From assembly GCF_003105115.1 (NCBI RefSeq), contig NZ_QETH01000041.1:1-39338 (forward strand): a stretch of 39,338 nt of DNA. Reading direction: 5' to 3'. The translations under genes were made by a program, and so were the position numbers. The notes beneath the pieces were generated by a model. That model searched no databases and was not told where the DNA came from. It saw nothing but the letters and a program-made list of their open reading frames with translations. This document shows positions 31,189 to 39,338 of the stretch, piece by piece; positions within the stretch are counted from its first letter, which is position 1; each line of letters begins with the position of its first letter. This DNA comes from Flavobacterium sp. HTF. Lineage in GTDB: Bacteria; Bacteroidota; Bacteroidia; Flavobacteriales; Flavobacteriaceae.

Positions 31189-32370
31189 ATGCTCGATATA
31201 ATACTTTCACTTTTCTTTTTTATAGCGACACTTATTGGTTTTGCGACTTCTTTTATGATCCTTTTTTCAAAAAAAAATTATTCAAAAAGTTTTTTTTTGG
31301 GACTTTTCCTGTTTAGCCTGGCCGTTGTAAGTATTTATAATTTCTATCTGACAGCAAATGCTTTTAAAAACTTTCCGGATTTATTTGTCATTACCAAAGC
31401 GTTTATTTTTTTAGTGGCCCCATGTTCTTTTTTGTATGTTAGAAATGTTTTGTTTTCGGTCGAAATGTTTAGAAAGTACGATTGGCTGCACTTTTTGCCT
31501 TTTATCTTATATTTCTGTTTAACGCTTATCGTATGGCTTGCAAATGTAACAGACATACAATTTGTTGGTTATATTTCATCAAAAGCAAAAAATCCTTTTA
31601 CAATGCTAAATCTAACGATTTGGTTAATTTATGCTTTTTGTCAGACCATGATGCTCCTGAATTATAGCTTAAAAAAAGTGGTACAAAATAAACCTCAAAA
31701 GCTAAAAATTATTGGTTGGTTAAGAATTTATAACCTCGTTATATTGTTTTTGTTTTCGGCACTTTTTGTACATTATTTTTTGATAAATAAAGTAACGAAC
31801 ATAGATTTTTCAAGTTACATTCTGATTTCCTCAGTATTGATTTTTACCGTTGGATGGCTTTATTTTAAACCACAGCTCTTTTTTGATAATCAGGAAAACT
31901 TAGAATTTATGACAGATAAACCTTTGATCGCTCAAATCGATGAAATTAAAGATCTGTCGTTGATAAAAGAAGTTACAACAGAAAAAAAACAGGAATACCT
32001 CTTAAAACTTGACACTATTTTTTGTGCAAAAAAACTTTTCCTGAAAAAAGATTTTGTCATTCGCGACTTGTCCGAAGAAACCGGCATATCCATACATCAG
32101 CTTTCAAATTTAATTAATTCAGAATTTAACCTGCATTTTCAGGATTATGTGAATCTAAAAAGAATCGAATATTTCAAGGAAAAAATAAATGACCCGGAAT
32201 GGAAGGATTTATCGCTCGAAGGCATGGCCTGGGGATCCGGATTTAAATCCCGGACGACTTGTTTTAGAGCCTTTATAAAACATACCGGAAAATCACCATC
32301 AGAATATTTTAAGGCAATCAGGCTGGATTGTGAGAAATCAAATGTTTTTTATTTAAAATCTTTAGGCTGA
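31189..32370 (+). CDS. Membrane-anchored AraC-family regulator
   Basis: The 393-residue protein starts with a multi-pass membrane domain (six to seven hydrophobic segments over about residues 1-225, as in 7TM-type sensors). It ends in an AraC-type double helix-turn-helix (about 290-385, with DLSEETGISIHQLSNLIN and the second-helix region WGSGFKSRTTCFRAFIKHTGKSPSEYF). This layout, a membrane sensor joined to a DNA-binding domain, is common in Bacteroidetes. It is the only regulator inside the sulfatase locus and is the best candidate to act at the palindromic sites upstream, but this is inference. Confidence 0.9.
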   Translation: MLDIILSLFFFIATLIGFATSFMILFSKKNYSKSFFLGLFLFSLAVVSIYNFYLTANAFKNFPDLFVITKAFIFLVAPCSFLYVRNVLFSVEMFRKYDWLHFLPFILYFCLTLIVWLANVTDIQFVGYISSKAKNPFTMLNLTIWLIYAFCQTMMLLNYSLKKVVQNKPQKLKIIGWLRIYNLVILFLFSALFVHYFLINKVTNIDFSSYILISSVLIFTVGWLYFKPQLFFDNQENLEFMTDKPLIAQIDEIKDLSLIKEVTTEKKQEYLLKLDTIFCAKKLFLKKDFVIRDLSEETGISIHQLSNLINSEFNLHFQDYVNLKRIEYFKEKINDPEWKDLSLEGMAWGSGFKSRTTCFRAFIKHTGKSPSEYFKAIRLDCEKSNVFYLKSLG

Positions 32371-32422
32371 AAAACACCAAATAAGAAACAATTTGTTGGG
32401 CATTAATTTAAACATATATACT

Positions 32423-33391
32423 ATGAAAACTAAAATTATGCAGCATAGACAAACCATAAAACTAATCAATACATTATTGCTTTTGTCTGTTTCTTTTTTG
32501 GCAAATGCACAGCTAAAAGGCGGACATATACTGGGCGGAATGGGTTTGCAGGCAGGAACACAAAGTCCGGAAAATACACTTATAGTGTATGTTCCGGGAT
32601 ATTTTTACGGAGCCTCGAAGCTACGCGACAGTAATGGAGATATTGCTGTCCGAAATCCTGATATTAACATGTTTGTTACAGGAGCGGGAGTTTCGTGGGT
32701 TAGTGATTTCAAAATTTTGGGAGCCAATTATGGAGCAACAGCTTTGTTTGCAGTTGCTTCTAACAGAATTGAAGGTAATAATGTAAACATCGATGGATCT
32801 CTTGCTTTTACAGACACTTATATAGTTCCGGTACAATTGGGCTGGCATAAAAAACGGGCCGATTTTGTCTTTAGTTATCAAATCTATCTTCCAACAGGAA
32901 AATACAAAGCCGGAGCAACAGACAATAGCGGGTTGGGAATGTTTATGAATGAATTTTCTGTTGGGACAACATTATTTTTTAACGACAAAAAGACGTTTCA
33001 TTTTGCAACAATGGCTTCGTACGAAATCAACGGAAAAAAGAAAGATACCGATATAAAAACCGGAGATATCCTGAGTTTTGAAGGCGGACTGGGAAAAACA
33101 TTTTATTGTTTGAATGCCGAAAAAACGGCTCCAAAATCTATTATAAATGCAGGGTTAATTTATTACCTGCAATACAAAGTTACCAATGACGAAATTCCGA
33201 TCGGGCCAATTGTCTGGCAAGGCGACAAAGACCATGTAGCAGCATTGGGAGCTGAGGTGAATTTTCTGCATCTAAAATCCAAATCTACGATTGGTTTGCG
33301 CTGGTTAGGAGAGATTGATGCCATAAACAGATTTCAGGGAAGCACTTTCTTCCTGACGCTGGCACATATTTTTAGTACAAAAAAAGAATAA
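32423..33391 (+). CDS. phenol_MetA_deg-like outer-membrane protein
   Basis: The start at 32423 (MKTKIMQHRQ) gives 322 residues; the frame is open upstream to 32393 but adds only non-conserved residues. A signal peptide (about 12-34, ending FLANA-QL) is followed by GGHILGGMGLQAGTQSP and a series of beta strands, with a terminal strand FLTLAHIF. This matches the phenol_MetA_deg (PF13557-type) family of beta-barrels; the historical name is not evidence for phenol metabolism. It directly follows the regulator gene and precedes an Omp85-like gene by 17 bases. Confidence 0.82.
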   Translation: MKTKIMQHRQTIKLINTLLLLSVSFLANAQLKGGHILGGMGLQAGTQSPENTLIVYVPGYFYGASKLRDSNGDIAVRNPDINMFVTGAGVSWVSDFKILGANYGATALFAVASNRIEGNNVNIDGSLAFTDTYIVPVQLGWHKKRADFVFSYQIYLPTGKYKAGATDNSGLGMFMNEFSVGTTLFFNDKKTFHFATMASYEINGKKKDTDIKTGDILSFEGGLGKTFYCLNAEKTAPKSIINAGLIYYLQYKVTNDEIPIGPIVWQGDKDHVAALGAEVNFLHLKSKSTIGLRWLGEIDAINRFQGSTFFLTLAHIFSTKKE

Positions 33392-33407
33392 CTTTTTTTT
33401 AAAGCTT

Positions 33408-34550
33408 ATGCAGAAATTGATCTTTTTTAGCGTCCTGTACTTGTTTTTTTCCAATCTTACATTTGGACAAAAACCACACATTAGCGTAAAAGATTCTCTT
33501 GATGGTGCTTTCGATTTAAGCGACTACATTATTTATGCACACGGTTTTATCGTAGTTCCAACCATTATAACTGAACCCGCTTTGGGCGGAATTGGAGGTG
33601 CAATTGTTCCTGTATTTCTCAAAAAGCGCTCTCCGGTAGTGGACGAAAACGGAAAAAAACGATTCATCAATCCGGATATTACGGGAGGAATCGGAATGTA
33701 TACCGGAAATAAAAGCTGGATGGTCGGTGCTTTTCGTTCAGGAACTTTAGTAAAACCAAAAATATTATACCGGGTTATGGCCGGCTATGGCGATATGAAT
33801 ATTTCATTTTATGCGAATAATCTGCCAACCGGAAATGATGAAGAATTTAAACTCAATTTTAGGTCAACTATTTTTTATACCCAATGGCTCAAGCAGTTTC
33901 GAAATGCAAAATGGAGCGCCGGACCGCAATATCTGTTTTTAAATTCAAAAATAAACTTACCCAGTTTAGATCTTCCTCCGCCTTTTGTACAGCCAAAAGA
34001 TATTAAAAGTACCATTAGTCAGTTTGGCGGTGCAATACAGTTTGACGGGCGTGACAATATTTTTACTCCGGATAAAGGAATACGGCTTCAGTCAGATTTT
34101 TTCTGGTCAGATGACGCCATAGGAAGTGATTATGATGCCTGGAGGGTAAACTTGTCTGCAATAGGATATCATCCGATAACTAAAAAATTAATTGGCGGAC
34201 TCAGGATAGAAGGAGAGCAGGCGTTTGGGAGCCCGCCATTTTATCTTTTGCCGGGAATCAATTTGCGCGGAATTCCGGCTGCACGATATCAGGGAAAAAC
34301 CAGCATTGTTACCGAAGCCGAATTGCGTTGGGATGTCTACAGAAGATGGAGCCTTATGGGGTATGGCGGTCTGGCAAGTGCTTTTAACGACTGGGATAAA
34401 GCTTTTGCAAAACCGGTAGTGTACAGTTACGGAACAGGTTTCAGGTATTTATTAGCCCGAAAATTTAAACTCCGAATGGGCGTAGATGTGGCAAAAGGCC
34501 CCGAAGACTGGGCTTACTATATTGTTTTTGGAAGCAACTGGATGAGATAG
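33408..34550 (+). CDS. Omp85/BamA-type outer-membrane barrel without POTRA domains
   Basis: This 380-residue protein has a signal peptide (about 1-20) and a C-terminal barrel like the bacterial surface antigen (Omp85) family. FDGRDNIFTPDKGIRLQSDFF is typical of its barrel start, LPGINLRGIPAARYQGK resembles the L6 lid (V/LRG-x) motif, and the end YYIVFGSNWMR matches a terminal strand. POTRA repeats are absent, so it resembles small patatin-linked or stand-alone Omp85 barrels rather than BamA itself. It ends the locus and is followed by a terminator. Confidence 0.87.
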   Translation: MQKLIFFSVLYLFFSNLTFGQKPHISVKDSLDGAFDLSDYIIYAHGFIVVPTIITEPALGGIGGAIVPVFLKKRSPVVDENGKKRFINPDITGGIGMYTGNKSWMVGAFRSGTLVKPKILYRVMAGYGDMNISFYANNLPTGNDEEFKLNFRSTIFYTQWLKQFRNAKWSAGPQYLFLNSKINLPSLDLPPPFVQPKDIKSTISQFGGAIQFDGRDNIFTPDKGIRLQSDFFWSDDAIGSDYDAWRVNLSAIGYHPITKKLIGGLRIEGEQAFGSPPFYLLPGINLRGIPAARYQGKTSIVTEAELRWDVYRRWSLMGYGGLASAFNDWDKAFAKPVVYSYGTGFRYLLARKFKLRMGVDVAKGPEDWAYYIVFGSNWMR

Positions 34551-34572
34551 TACAATTTAGTTTTAGTATAAA

Positions 34573-34605
34573 AACCCCGTCAGAATAATCTCTGCGGGGC
34601 TTTTC
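34573..34605 (+). terminator. Terminator of the envelope locus
   Basis: CCCCG and CAG pair with CTG and CGGGG around one bulged T (34575-34599), followed by a T-rich run. Confidence 0.7.
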
Positions 34606-34625
34606 TTTGTATACGATCTTAAGAT

Positions 34626-35486
34626 TTACCTTTTCCAGTAAGGCTTAATAATTTTGTTTTCTTTACGGCTTAATGTCAATAAAATAAAAGCACCAAGAGA
34701 ACAGAAAACAATTGCCTGAATTGATCCTTCGGGACCAAAAGCAGCTCCTGTAATTAATTCAGGGCCTTGTATGTTGGCTTCTAATAAACTGCTTGTCTTT
34801 TCGTTTCCCGAAGTTATTGCTCCAAAAATTCCCGACTGTGTAAAATTCCATGCAAAATGCATTGCAATCGGAAACCATAAATTGCGGCTGTAAATAAAAC
34901 CGGCTCCCAATAAAAAACCCGCAGTTGTGATGCAAATTCCAGAAACCAAAGTTCCGTTTGGGTTTGCCAAATGGAAAGCTCCAAATAAAACGGACGAAAT
35001 AGTCAGCGCAATATAACTTCCTAATTTTTCTTCGATGATTCTAAATATAATGCCACGTACCAATATTTCTTCGATAATGGCAACGGTAAACATAATGGCA
35101 AACGGAATAAGAATAAAAGAAACCGGATTTACTTTTAAAACATTATAACTTCCGTTGAGGTAAATGACCAAAATAGTCAACGATTGTAAAATAAATCCAA
35201 TTAAGAAACCGATTGTCAGATTTTTTAAAAGCCCTTTTGAAGCAAATTCTGTTACAGCTCTTTTTTCATAATATTTAAAGAAAAGAATATAGCTCAAAAT
35301 GCAGGTTGATGAAACAAAAATTCCTTTCAGAAGATTCCTGTAGTTTTTATCAAGAGATGTTAATACGAGTAATTTTGAAGCAATCTGCTGGCCTATAATT
35401 ACAACTGCCATAAAAACAAGTATGGCAAGGATAATCTTGATTATTGAATAATTAAATATTTTTTGTCTGACAGTAAGAGTTTCCAT
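34626..35486 (-). CDS. CPBP (CAAX/ABI) intramembrane metalloprotease
   Basis: This 286-residue multi-pass membrane protein belongs to the CPBP/Abi family. The catalytic motifs are E139-E140-x3-R144 (IIEEILVRG), H172 in FGAFHLAN, and H210-x3-N214 (MHFAWN). About eight hydrophobic segments are visible. Roles in bacteria range from bacteriocin immunity to processing of membrane proteins; none can be assigned here. The gene converges with the envelope locus and stands before the AraC gene on the same strand. Confidence 0.93.
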   Translation of the reverse strand: METLTVRQKIFNYSIIKIILAILVFMAVVIIGQQIASKLLVLTSLDKNYRNLLKGIFVSSTCILSYILFFKYYEKRAVTEFASKGLLKNLTIGFLIGFILQSLTILVIYLNGSYNVLKVNPVSFILIPFAIMFTVAIIEEILVRGIIFRIIEEKLGSYIALTISSVLFGAFHLANPNGTLVSGICITTAGFLLGAGFIYSRNLWFPIAMHFAWNFTQSGIFGAITSGNEKTSSLLEANIQGPELITGAAFGPEGSIQAIVFCSLGAFILLTLSRKENKIIKPYWKR

Positions 35487-35564
35487 TTAAATTTGGTTTA
35501 AGTATTAATTTGAAGCAAATGTAGACTGCTTCAAACCCAAAAAATAGAATGAAATTTGCCTGCC

Positions 35565-36362
35565 TTATAATTTCTGAAATTGCTTAGGCAAAAACCCGGT
35601 TTGATTTTTAAAGGTTCTGATAAAATGGCTCTGATCTGAAAAACCACATTGAAAACCAATTTCAGTCAGATTATTTTGGTTGGATTTTATGAGCGAAAGC
35701 GAGCGGTCGATTTTAATCCGGCGCATATATTCTCCTAAAGTGCAGCCAAAATATTTCGGAAAATGTTTTGAAATCGTAATCGGATTTAAGTTTAAAACCT
35801 GTGCGAGATCCTGCAAATTTGGATTTTCGTTCCAGCAATCGTTCAGTAATTCATTAAGGCTTTTAACCCAAAACGGACTCTTTTCAAACCGTTCCAAATG
35901 ACTGTTCGTGTTCGATAATTGTGCAAATAACATATTGATCGTGTCACCAGAAAAAGCATCGGCAACCAGGCTTTCCTTAAAAATTTTCAGCATTAAAAAT
36001 TTGGTAAACGTTGTATTCTGAATAGATTTTTCGATTGTAGCTTCGCTAATCTGCAGTTCTTTCAGCAAGTTTTCCTCAAGTTCGATATTTATGTTTTTAG
36101 AAGGAAAAAGGGTATCGTGGTTCATGTGCAGTTCATCACTATGATAAAATAATAACGAACCCGGACCCACAACTTCACTAAAGTTTTTTCGTTTCTCAGA
36201 AGTTCCGCCCTTCAAAAAAAGCGTAATATGCGCATTATTATGCGAATGCCAGCCCTCGTAAACCTTGTCGTGATATTCCGTTTCTACAACAGTAATTCCC
36301 TGAGTATTGTTAAATATACTTTTAGTATTTCCTAAGTATTTCTCTTTTTGAAGTTCGTACAT
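35565..36362 (-). CDS. AraC-family regulator with cupin-like N-terminus
   Basis: The 265-residue cytoplasmic protein has an N-terminal cupin-like sensing part (EGWHSHNNAHITLFLKGG, then GPGSLLFYHSDELHMN). The C-terminus is an AraC helix-turn-helix pair (about 165-262), with LQDLAQVLNLNPITISKHFPKYFG and a final IGFQCGFSDQSHFIRTFKNQTGFLPKQF. It may control the adjacent protease gene, 78 bases downstream. An inverted repeat GACAACCAAA/TTTGGTTGTC lies upstream. Confidence 0.93.
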   Translation of the reverse strand: MYELQKEKYLGNTKSIFNNTQGITVVETEYHDKVYEGWHSHNNAHITLFLKGGTSEKRKNFSEVVGPGSLLFYHSDELHMNHDTLFPSKNINIELEENLLKELQISEATIEKSIQNTTFTKFLMLKIFKESLVADAFSGDTINMLFAQLSNTNSHLERFEKSPFWVKSLNELLNDCWNENPNLQDLAQVLNLNPITISKHFPKYFGCTLGEYMRRIKIDRSLSLIKSNQNNLTEIGFQCGFSDQSHFIRTFKNQTGFLPKQFQKL

Positions 36363-36388
36363 TTTTCAGATGGGTTGCGTGGCATTTC

Positions 36389-36445
36389 GACAACCAAAAT
36401 AACACTTATTTGACAAACAATCATTCAGGATTCAGTTTGGTTGTC
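36389..36445. promoter_or_regulatory. Inverted repeat upstream of the araC-type gene
   Basis: GACAACCAAA (36389-36398) pairs with TTTGGTTGTC (36436-36445), spaced 37 bases, between two divergent genes. A binding site for the regulator is possible. Confidence 0.4.
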
Positions 36446-36607
36446 ATGACGAATTCAGTTTTACATAATTTGTAATCTTTTACGCCTTAATAAAAAGATT
36501 GTGAAAAAATTAACCGCAGAATAGCAACAAATTACATAAAATTTAATTGTTTTGTAACAAATTAGAAACACAAGAGACTAATTTATCAAAACCTTAAACA
36601 TTCATTT

Positions 36608-37804
36608 ATGAATACATTTACATTCAAATCGGTACTTGCTGCTTCGGTATTTTTCGTGGGAGCAACAAGCTGTTTTGCACAAGACGTTTTAGTAAACTCT
36701 CTAAAACTAAATGCAAGTGATAAAAGTAAAGAAAACTTTAAATTCACAGAACAGATCAATTTAGGAACAACTTCTGTAAAAGCTCAGGGTTCTTCGGGTA
36801 CATGCTGGAGTTATTCTACAAACTCATTTTTAGAATCAGAAATGATTCGTTTAGGAAAACAACCTGTAGAATTATCTCAGATTTATTCGGCAAGAAATGT
36901 TTATGTAGAAAAAGGGATTAATTATGTTCGTATGCATGGCGCGGTTACTTTGGGTGACGGAGGAGCATTGCATGACGTAATCAATATGTACAAAAAATAC
37001 GGAACTGTACCAAGAGAAGTTTACACAGGATTAAACTATGGTACAGACAAAAATAAATTTGCCGAAATGTCTGCTCTTATTGAAGGCGTTTTAGCAGCTG
37101 TTGTAAAAAATCCAAATGGTGAATTAACGCCAAACTGGCAAAAAGCGTATGCTGCTGTTATTGACTCTTATTTAGGAAAAGTGCCGGATAATTTTAATTA
37201 CAAAGGAAAAAACTACACCCCACAATCTTTTGCCAAAGAAATCGTAGGAATCAATCCTGACGATTATATCGAAATGTCTTCTTTTACAACTGCTCCTTAT
37301 TACCAAAAAACAACAATGATGGTACCGGACAACTGGTCTTTTGATCAGGTTTATAATGTAAAAGTAAACGATATGACAGATGTTATTGACAATGCTTTGA
37401 AAAAAGGATATACGGTAGCGTGGGCAACAGACGTGAGCGAAAAAAGCTTTAGCTGGAAAAACGGAGTAGCGTATGTACCGACAAAAAAATTCGATGATAT
37501 GACTGCCGAAGAAAAAGCAGATATGTTTAACGGACCAAAACCGGAACCGGAAATCACTGCAGAAATGCGTCAGGCTGCGTTTGATAATTATACAACAACA
37601 GACGACCACGGAATGCATATTATTGGTTTAGCAAAAGACCAAACCGGAAGAGAATATTATATCGTAAAAAATTCATGGGGAGAAACAAACGACTACAAAG
37701 GTTTCTTGTTTGTAACCAAAAATTTCGTAAAATATAAAACGACTGCTTTAATGGTAAACAAAGGCGGAGTTCCTGCTGAGATTGCTAAGAAATTAGGGGT
37801 TTAA
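36608..37804 (+). CDS. Secreted C1-family peptidase (bleomycin hydrolase / PepC-like)
   Basis: This 398-residue papain-fold peptidase has a signal peptide (about 1-24; CFA-QD cleavage, although TSC at 20-22 could be a lipobox). Catalytic residues are Q60 (oxyanion hole), C66 in GSSGTCWSYS, H337 in DDHGMHIIG and N355 in VKNSWGE. The layout matches the aminopeptidase C/bleomycin-hydrolase branch. That branch is usually cytoplasmic, so a secretion signal is a variation I recall from Bacteroidetes homologues. A single-gene unit with a terminator. Confidence 0.93.
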   Translation: MNTFTFKSVLAASVFFVGATSCFAQDVLVNSLKLNASDKSKENFKFTEQINLGTTSVKAQGSSGTCWSYSTNSFLESEMIRLGKQPVELSQIYSARNVYVEKGINYVRMHGAVTLGDGGALHDVINMYKKYGTVPREVYTGLNYGTDKNKFAEMSALIEGVLAAVVKNPNGELTPNWQKAYAAVIDSYLGKVPDNFNYKGKNYTPQSFAKEIVGINPDDYIEMSSFTTAPYYQKTTMMVPDNWSFDQVYNVKVNDMTDVIDNALKKGYTVAWATDVSEKSFSWKNGVAYVPTKKFDDMTAEEKADMFNGPKPEPEITAEMRQAAFDNYTTTDDHGMHIIGLAKDQTGREYYIVKNSWGETNDYKGFLFVTKNFVKYKTTALMVNKGGVPAEIAKKLGV

Positions 37805-37826
37805 TTTACTTCAGTTTTAAGAAAAT

Positions 37827-37866
37827 AAAAAGCGCTGCAATTTTTGGATTGTGGCGCTTTTTTATA
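37827..37866. terminator. Terminator between the peptidase and helicase genes
   Basis: AGCGCTGCAAT pairs with ATTGTGGCGCT (two G-U pairs, loop TTTTGG), with T residues after and A residues before, so it can act in both directions. Confidence 0.78.
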
Positions 37867-37881
37867 AGGAACTTCAAAAAA

Positions 37882-39338
37882 TTATTCTTCAATTATTTTT
37901 TTTATCTTTTGATATATTTGTTTTTCATAACCATCAAAGCTATCTAGTAACTTTTTTCTTACTGAATCAGTTTGTGAATCATAATAATCAATAATTTTTT
38001 GCGGAACACCATAATCACTGGCAGTTCTAGCTTCATGACTAAATGCATTGTATTCAAGTTTGATTAATAATTTATCGATGCCTTTAATGTCTTCAAAATT
38101 TTTATTTTGCTGTTGAGAAATTCGAAATTTATACATTAAGTTGAAAACGCCTAGGTATTTTACTAATTGATATTTAAATGTATTAAATATTAATGTTGAT
38201 GTATCTCTCATTGCAGAATTTACGGCATTTTTAGTCTCAGTTTCAATATCTATTTTTTTGTTGTTTTTTTCAGCTTCTTCAGCTTTTGCCTTAATTCTTT
38301 TTTCTAATCGTTCAAAATTGTAATTGTAAACTCCCAAATATCCATTGTAGATATAACTTAGCAAGGATGCTGTGAGCACTGATGCAGAAGTACCATTTTG
38401 GTCTGTATACTTTCTATCAATTAGAAAATGTAAATTTTTATTTTCAAGCGTAAATTCTTTTATCAAATCTAATACAACCTGAAAACCATTTTTATTCAAT
38501 TTTAAATACGGAATAGCATTTAAATCATTAATTAAGTCGTTTATTTTTCTTTGCGCTTCTCCATCAAGATCATTTATAGCGTCATACATTTTGATTTTAT
38601 CTCTTTTGCTAATTACTTTAAATTGTGATAAAATATAATCTGGTATATTTCTTTCTTCTTGGAGAGTTTTAATCTCAGCAAGTCTTTGTTTACTTCTATT
38701 GTCTAAATATTCAGGAGGAGTCATTTCATCATCAATCTCTTTTCTTTCATTTGATAACTGATAATTCTTATGCTCAATTTGAGTCCCAACTTTATCTATA
38801 ACATCAAGAAACTCTTTTTCTAAAGAAATTACACGTCCTTTGAAATGCTCCATAAACCTTCCTGCTCTTCCTGCAATATTTTTGGCATCAAAAGTTAACA
38901 AGGGTTTTCCATTAATACCAGCTCCTTTTTCACTTTTATAAACAATCATATTTTTTGCTGTAGTATTGACACCTTCAGTTATTGTAGTTGTTGATGTTAG
39001 TATATTTACGTTAGACTCTTTTTTGTTAAATAGTCCTACTATTTCTTTTTGAATATATTTTGGTACAACACCATGATGAACACCAATTCCTTTTTCTAAG
39101 GATTCAATTACAACCCACCGATTATCATATTTACTTTTTAAATGGTCGATAAATGCTTCAAAGTAACTGGTGTTTATATTAACCCTCTCATATTCATTTG
39201 CAATTTTTTCTGCATTTGCTTGAGTATTGCAATAAACTATAGCATTTTCATTTACTGAGAGAATTCTATCAAGTATTTCTTGTATTCTTGACCTTTTTGT
39301 TTTCTTTTTTGTAAAATCAAAATTTACACCATCTATAT
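37882..39338 (-). CDS. SF2 (Ski2-like) helicase, C-terminal 484 residues (5' end outside window)
   Basis: The frame is open to the window edge, so the ATG at 38949 is internal. The visible part starts within the second RecA domain: AIVYCNTQANAEKIA (motif IV-type), HHGVVPKYIQKEIVGLF, then LTSTTTITEGVNTTAKNMIVY (motif V) and NIAGRAGRF (motif VI). This is typical of Ski2-like SF2 helicases. The last 350 residues are Lys/Glu-rich and helical without a recognised domain. ATP-driven unwinding or translocation is expected. AT-rich DNA at the boundary of core sequence suggests an accessory, possibly defence-linked locus (HamB of Hachiman is one known type); the partner genes would lie outside the window. 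Confidence 0.8.
   Translation of the reverse strand, partial: IDGVNFDFTKKKTKRSRIQEILDRILSVNENAIVYCNTQANAEKIANEYERVNINTSYFEAFIDHLKSKYDNRWVVIESLEKGIGVHHGVVPKYIQKEIVGLFNKKESNVNILTSTTTITEGVNTTAKNMIVYKSEKGAGINGKPLLTFDAKNIAGRAGRFMEHFKGRVISLEKEFLDVIDKVGTQIEHKNYQLSNERKEIDDEMTPPEYLDNRSKQRLAEIKTLQEERNIPDYILSQFKVISKRDKIKMYDAINDLDGEAQRKINDLINDLNAIPYLKLNKNGFQVVLDLIKEFTLENKNLHFLIDRKYTDQNGTSASVLTASLLSYIYNGYLGVYNYNFERLEKRIKAKAEEAEKNNKKIDIETETKNAVNSAMRDTSTLIFNTFKYQLVKYLGVFNLMYKFRISQQQNKNFEDIKGIDKLLIKLEYNAFSHEARTASDYGVPQKIIDYYDSQTDSVRKKLLDSFDGYEKQIYQKIKKIIEE

Noticed and set aside
37172..37618. Minus-strand ORF of 148 codons
   Set aside because: It lies wholly antisense to the C1 peptidase, whose catalytic residues are intact; Cys/His/Phe-rich composition marks it as a shadow.

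Overview
The window looks like chromosome from a Flavobacterium-type bacterium (phylum Bacteroidetes). The DNA is AT-rich. Several promoters fit the Bacteroidetes pattern TTG-N17..20-TAnnTTTG. The tRNA gene does not encode its CCA end. Lineage markers include an IPExxxVDY-family protein, the long form of ribosomal protein L25 and a Pth with an N-terminal extension. The gene order purN<>acpP-fabF-rnc-(IPExxxVDY)-pyk also fits.

Bases 1 to about 7,450 are accessory, mobile-type DNA. A tightly overlapping three-gene block (a TIGR04255-like protein with its N-terminus outside the window, then two unknown proteins) converges on a 541-residue protein with polymerase-palm-like motifs. Then come about 700 bp rich in inverted repeats, a 48-residue ORF, and a tyrosine recombinase reduced to its catalytic domain. 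Next is a promoter-led leader with a tiny GTG ORF and a small gene broken at an A9 run. The island ends with a 96-residue unknown protein and a large serine recombinase. The recombinase ORF runs through the terminator and into the body of a host tRNA-Leu gene, which marks this end of the island.

Bases 7,450 to 26,240 are mostly core chromosome: tRNA-Leu, prs, rplY, a collagen-like/S74 surface protein, pth, sod, purF, a PfkB kinase, a lipoprotein, an alpha/beta hydrolase, an ECF sigma factor with a membrane partner, a DUF6249-like protein, rnhA, purN, acpP, fabF, rnc and pyk. Between sod and purF lie two near-identical 71-nt units on the minus strand. Each has its own promoter and a GAAA-loop intrinsic terminator. 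They look like tandem small-RNA genes and are the most novel-looking feature here.

Bases 26,370 to 34,610 form a cell-envelope locus on the plus strand: arylsulfatase, lipoprotein HAD phosphatase, outer-membrane protein, DUF4136 lipoprotein, membrane-anchored AraC-type regulator, phenol_MetA_deg-like barrel and Omp85-like barrel. A 28-bp perfect palindrome and a related inverted repeat sit upstream of two of its genes. After it come a CPBP protease, an AraC regulator and a secreted C1 (bleomycin-hydrolase-like) peptidase. The right edge carries the C-terminal half of an SF2 helicase that may belong to a defence locus outside the window.
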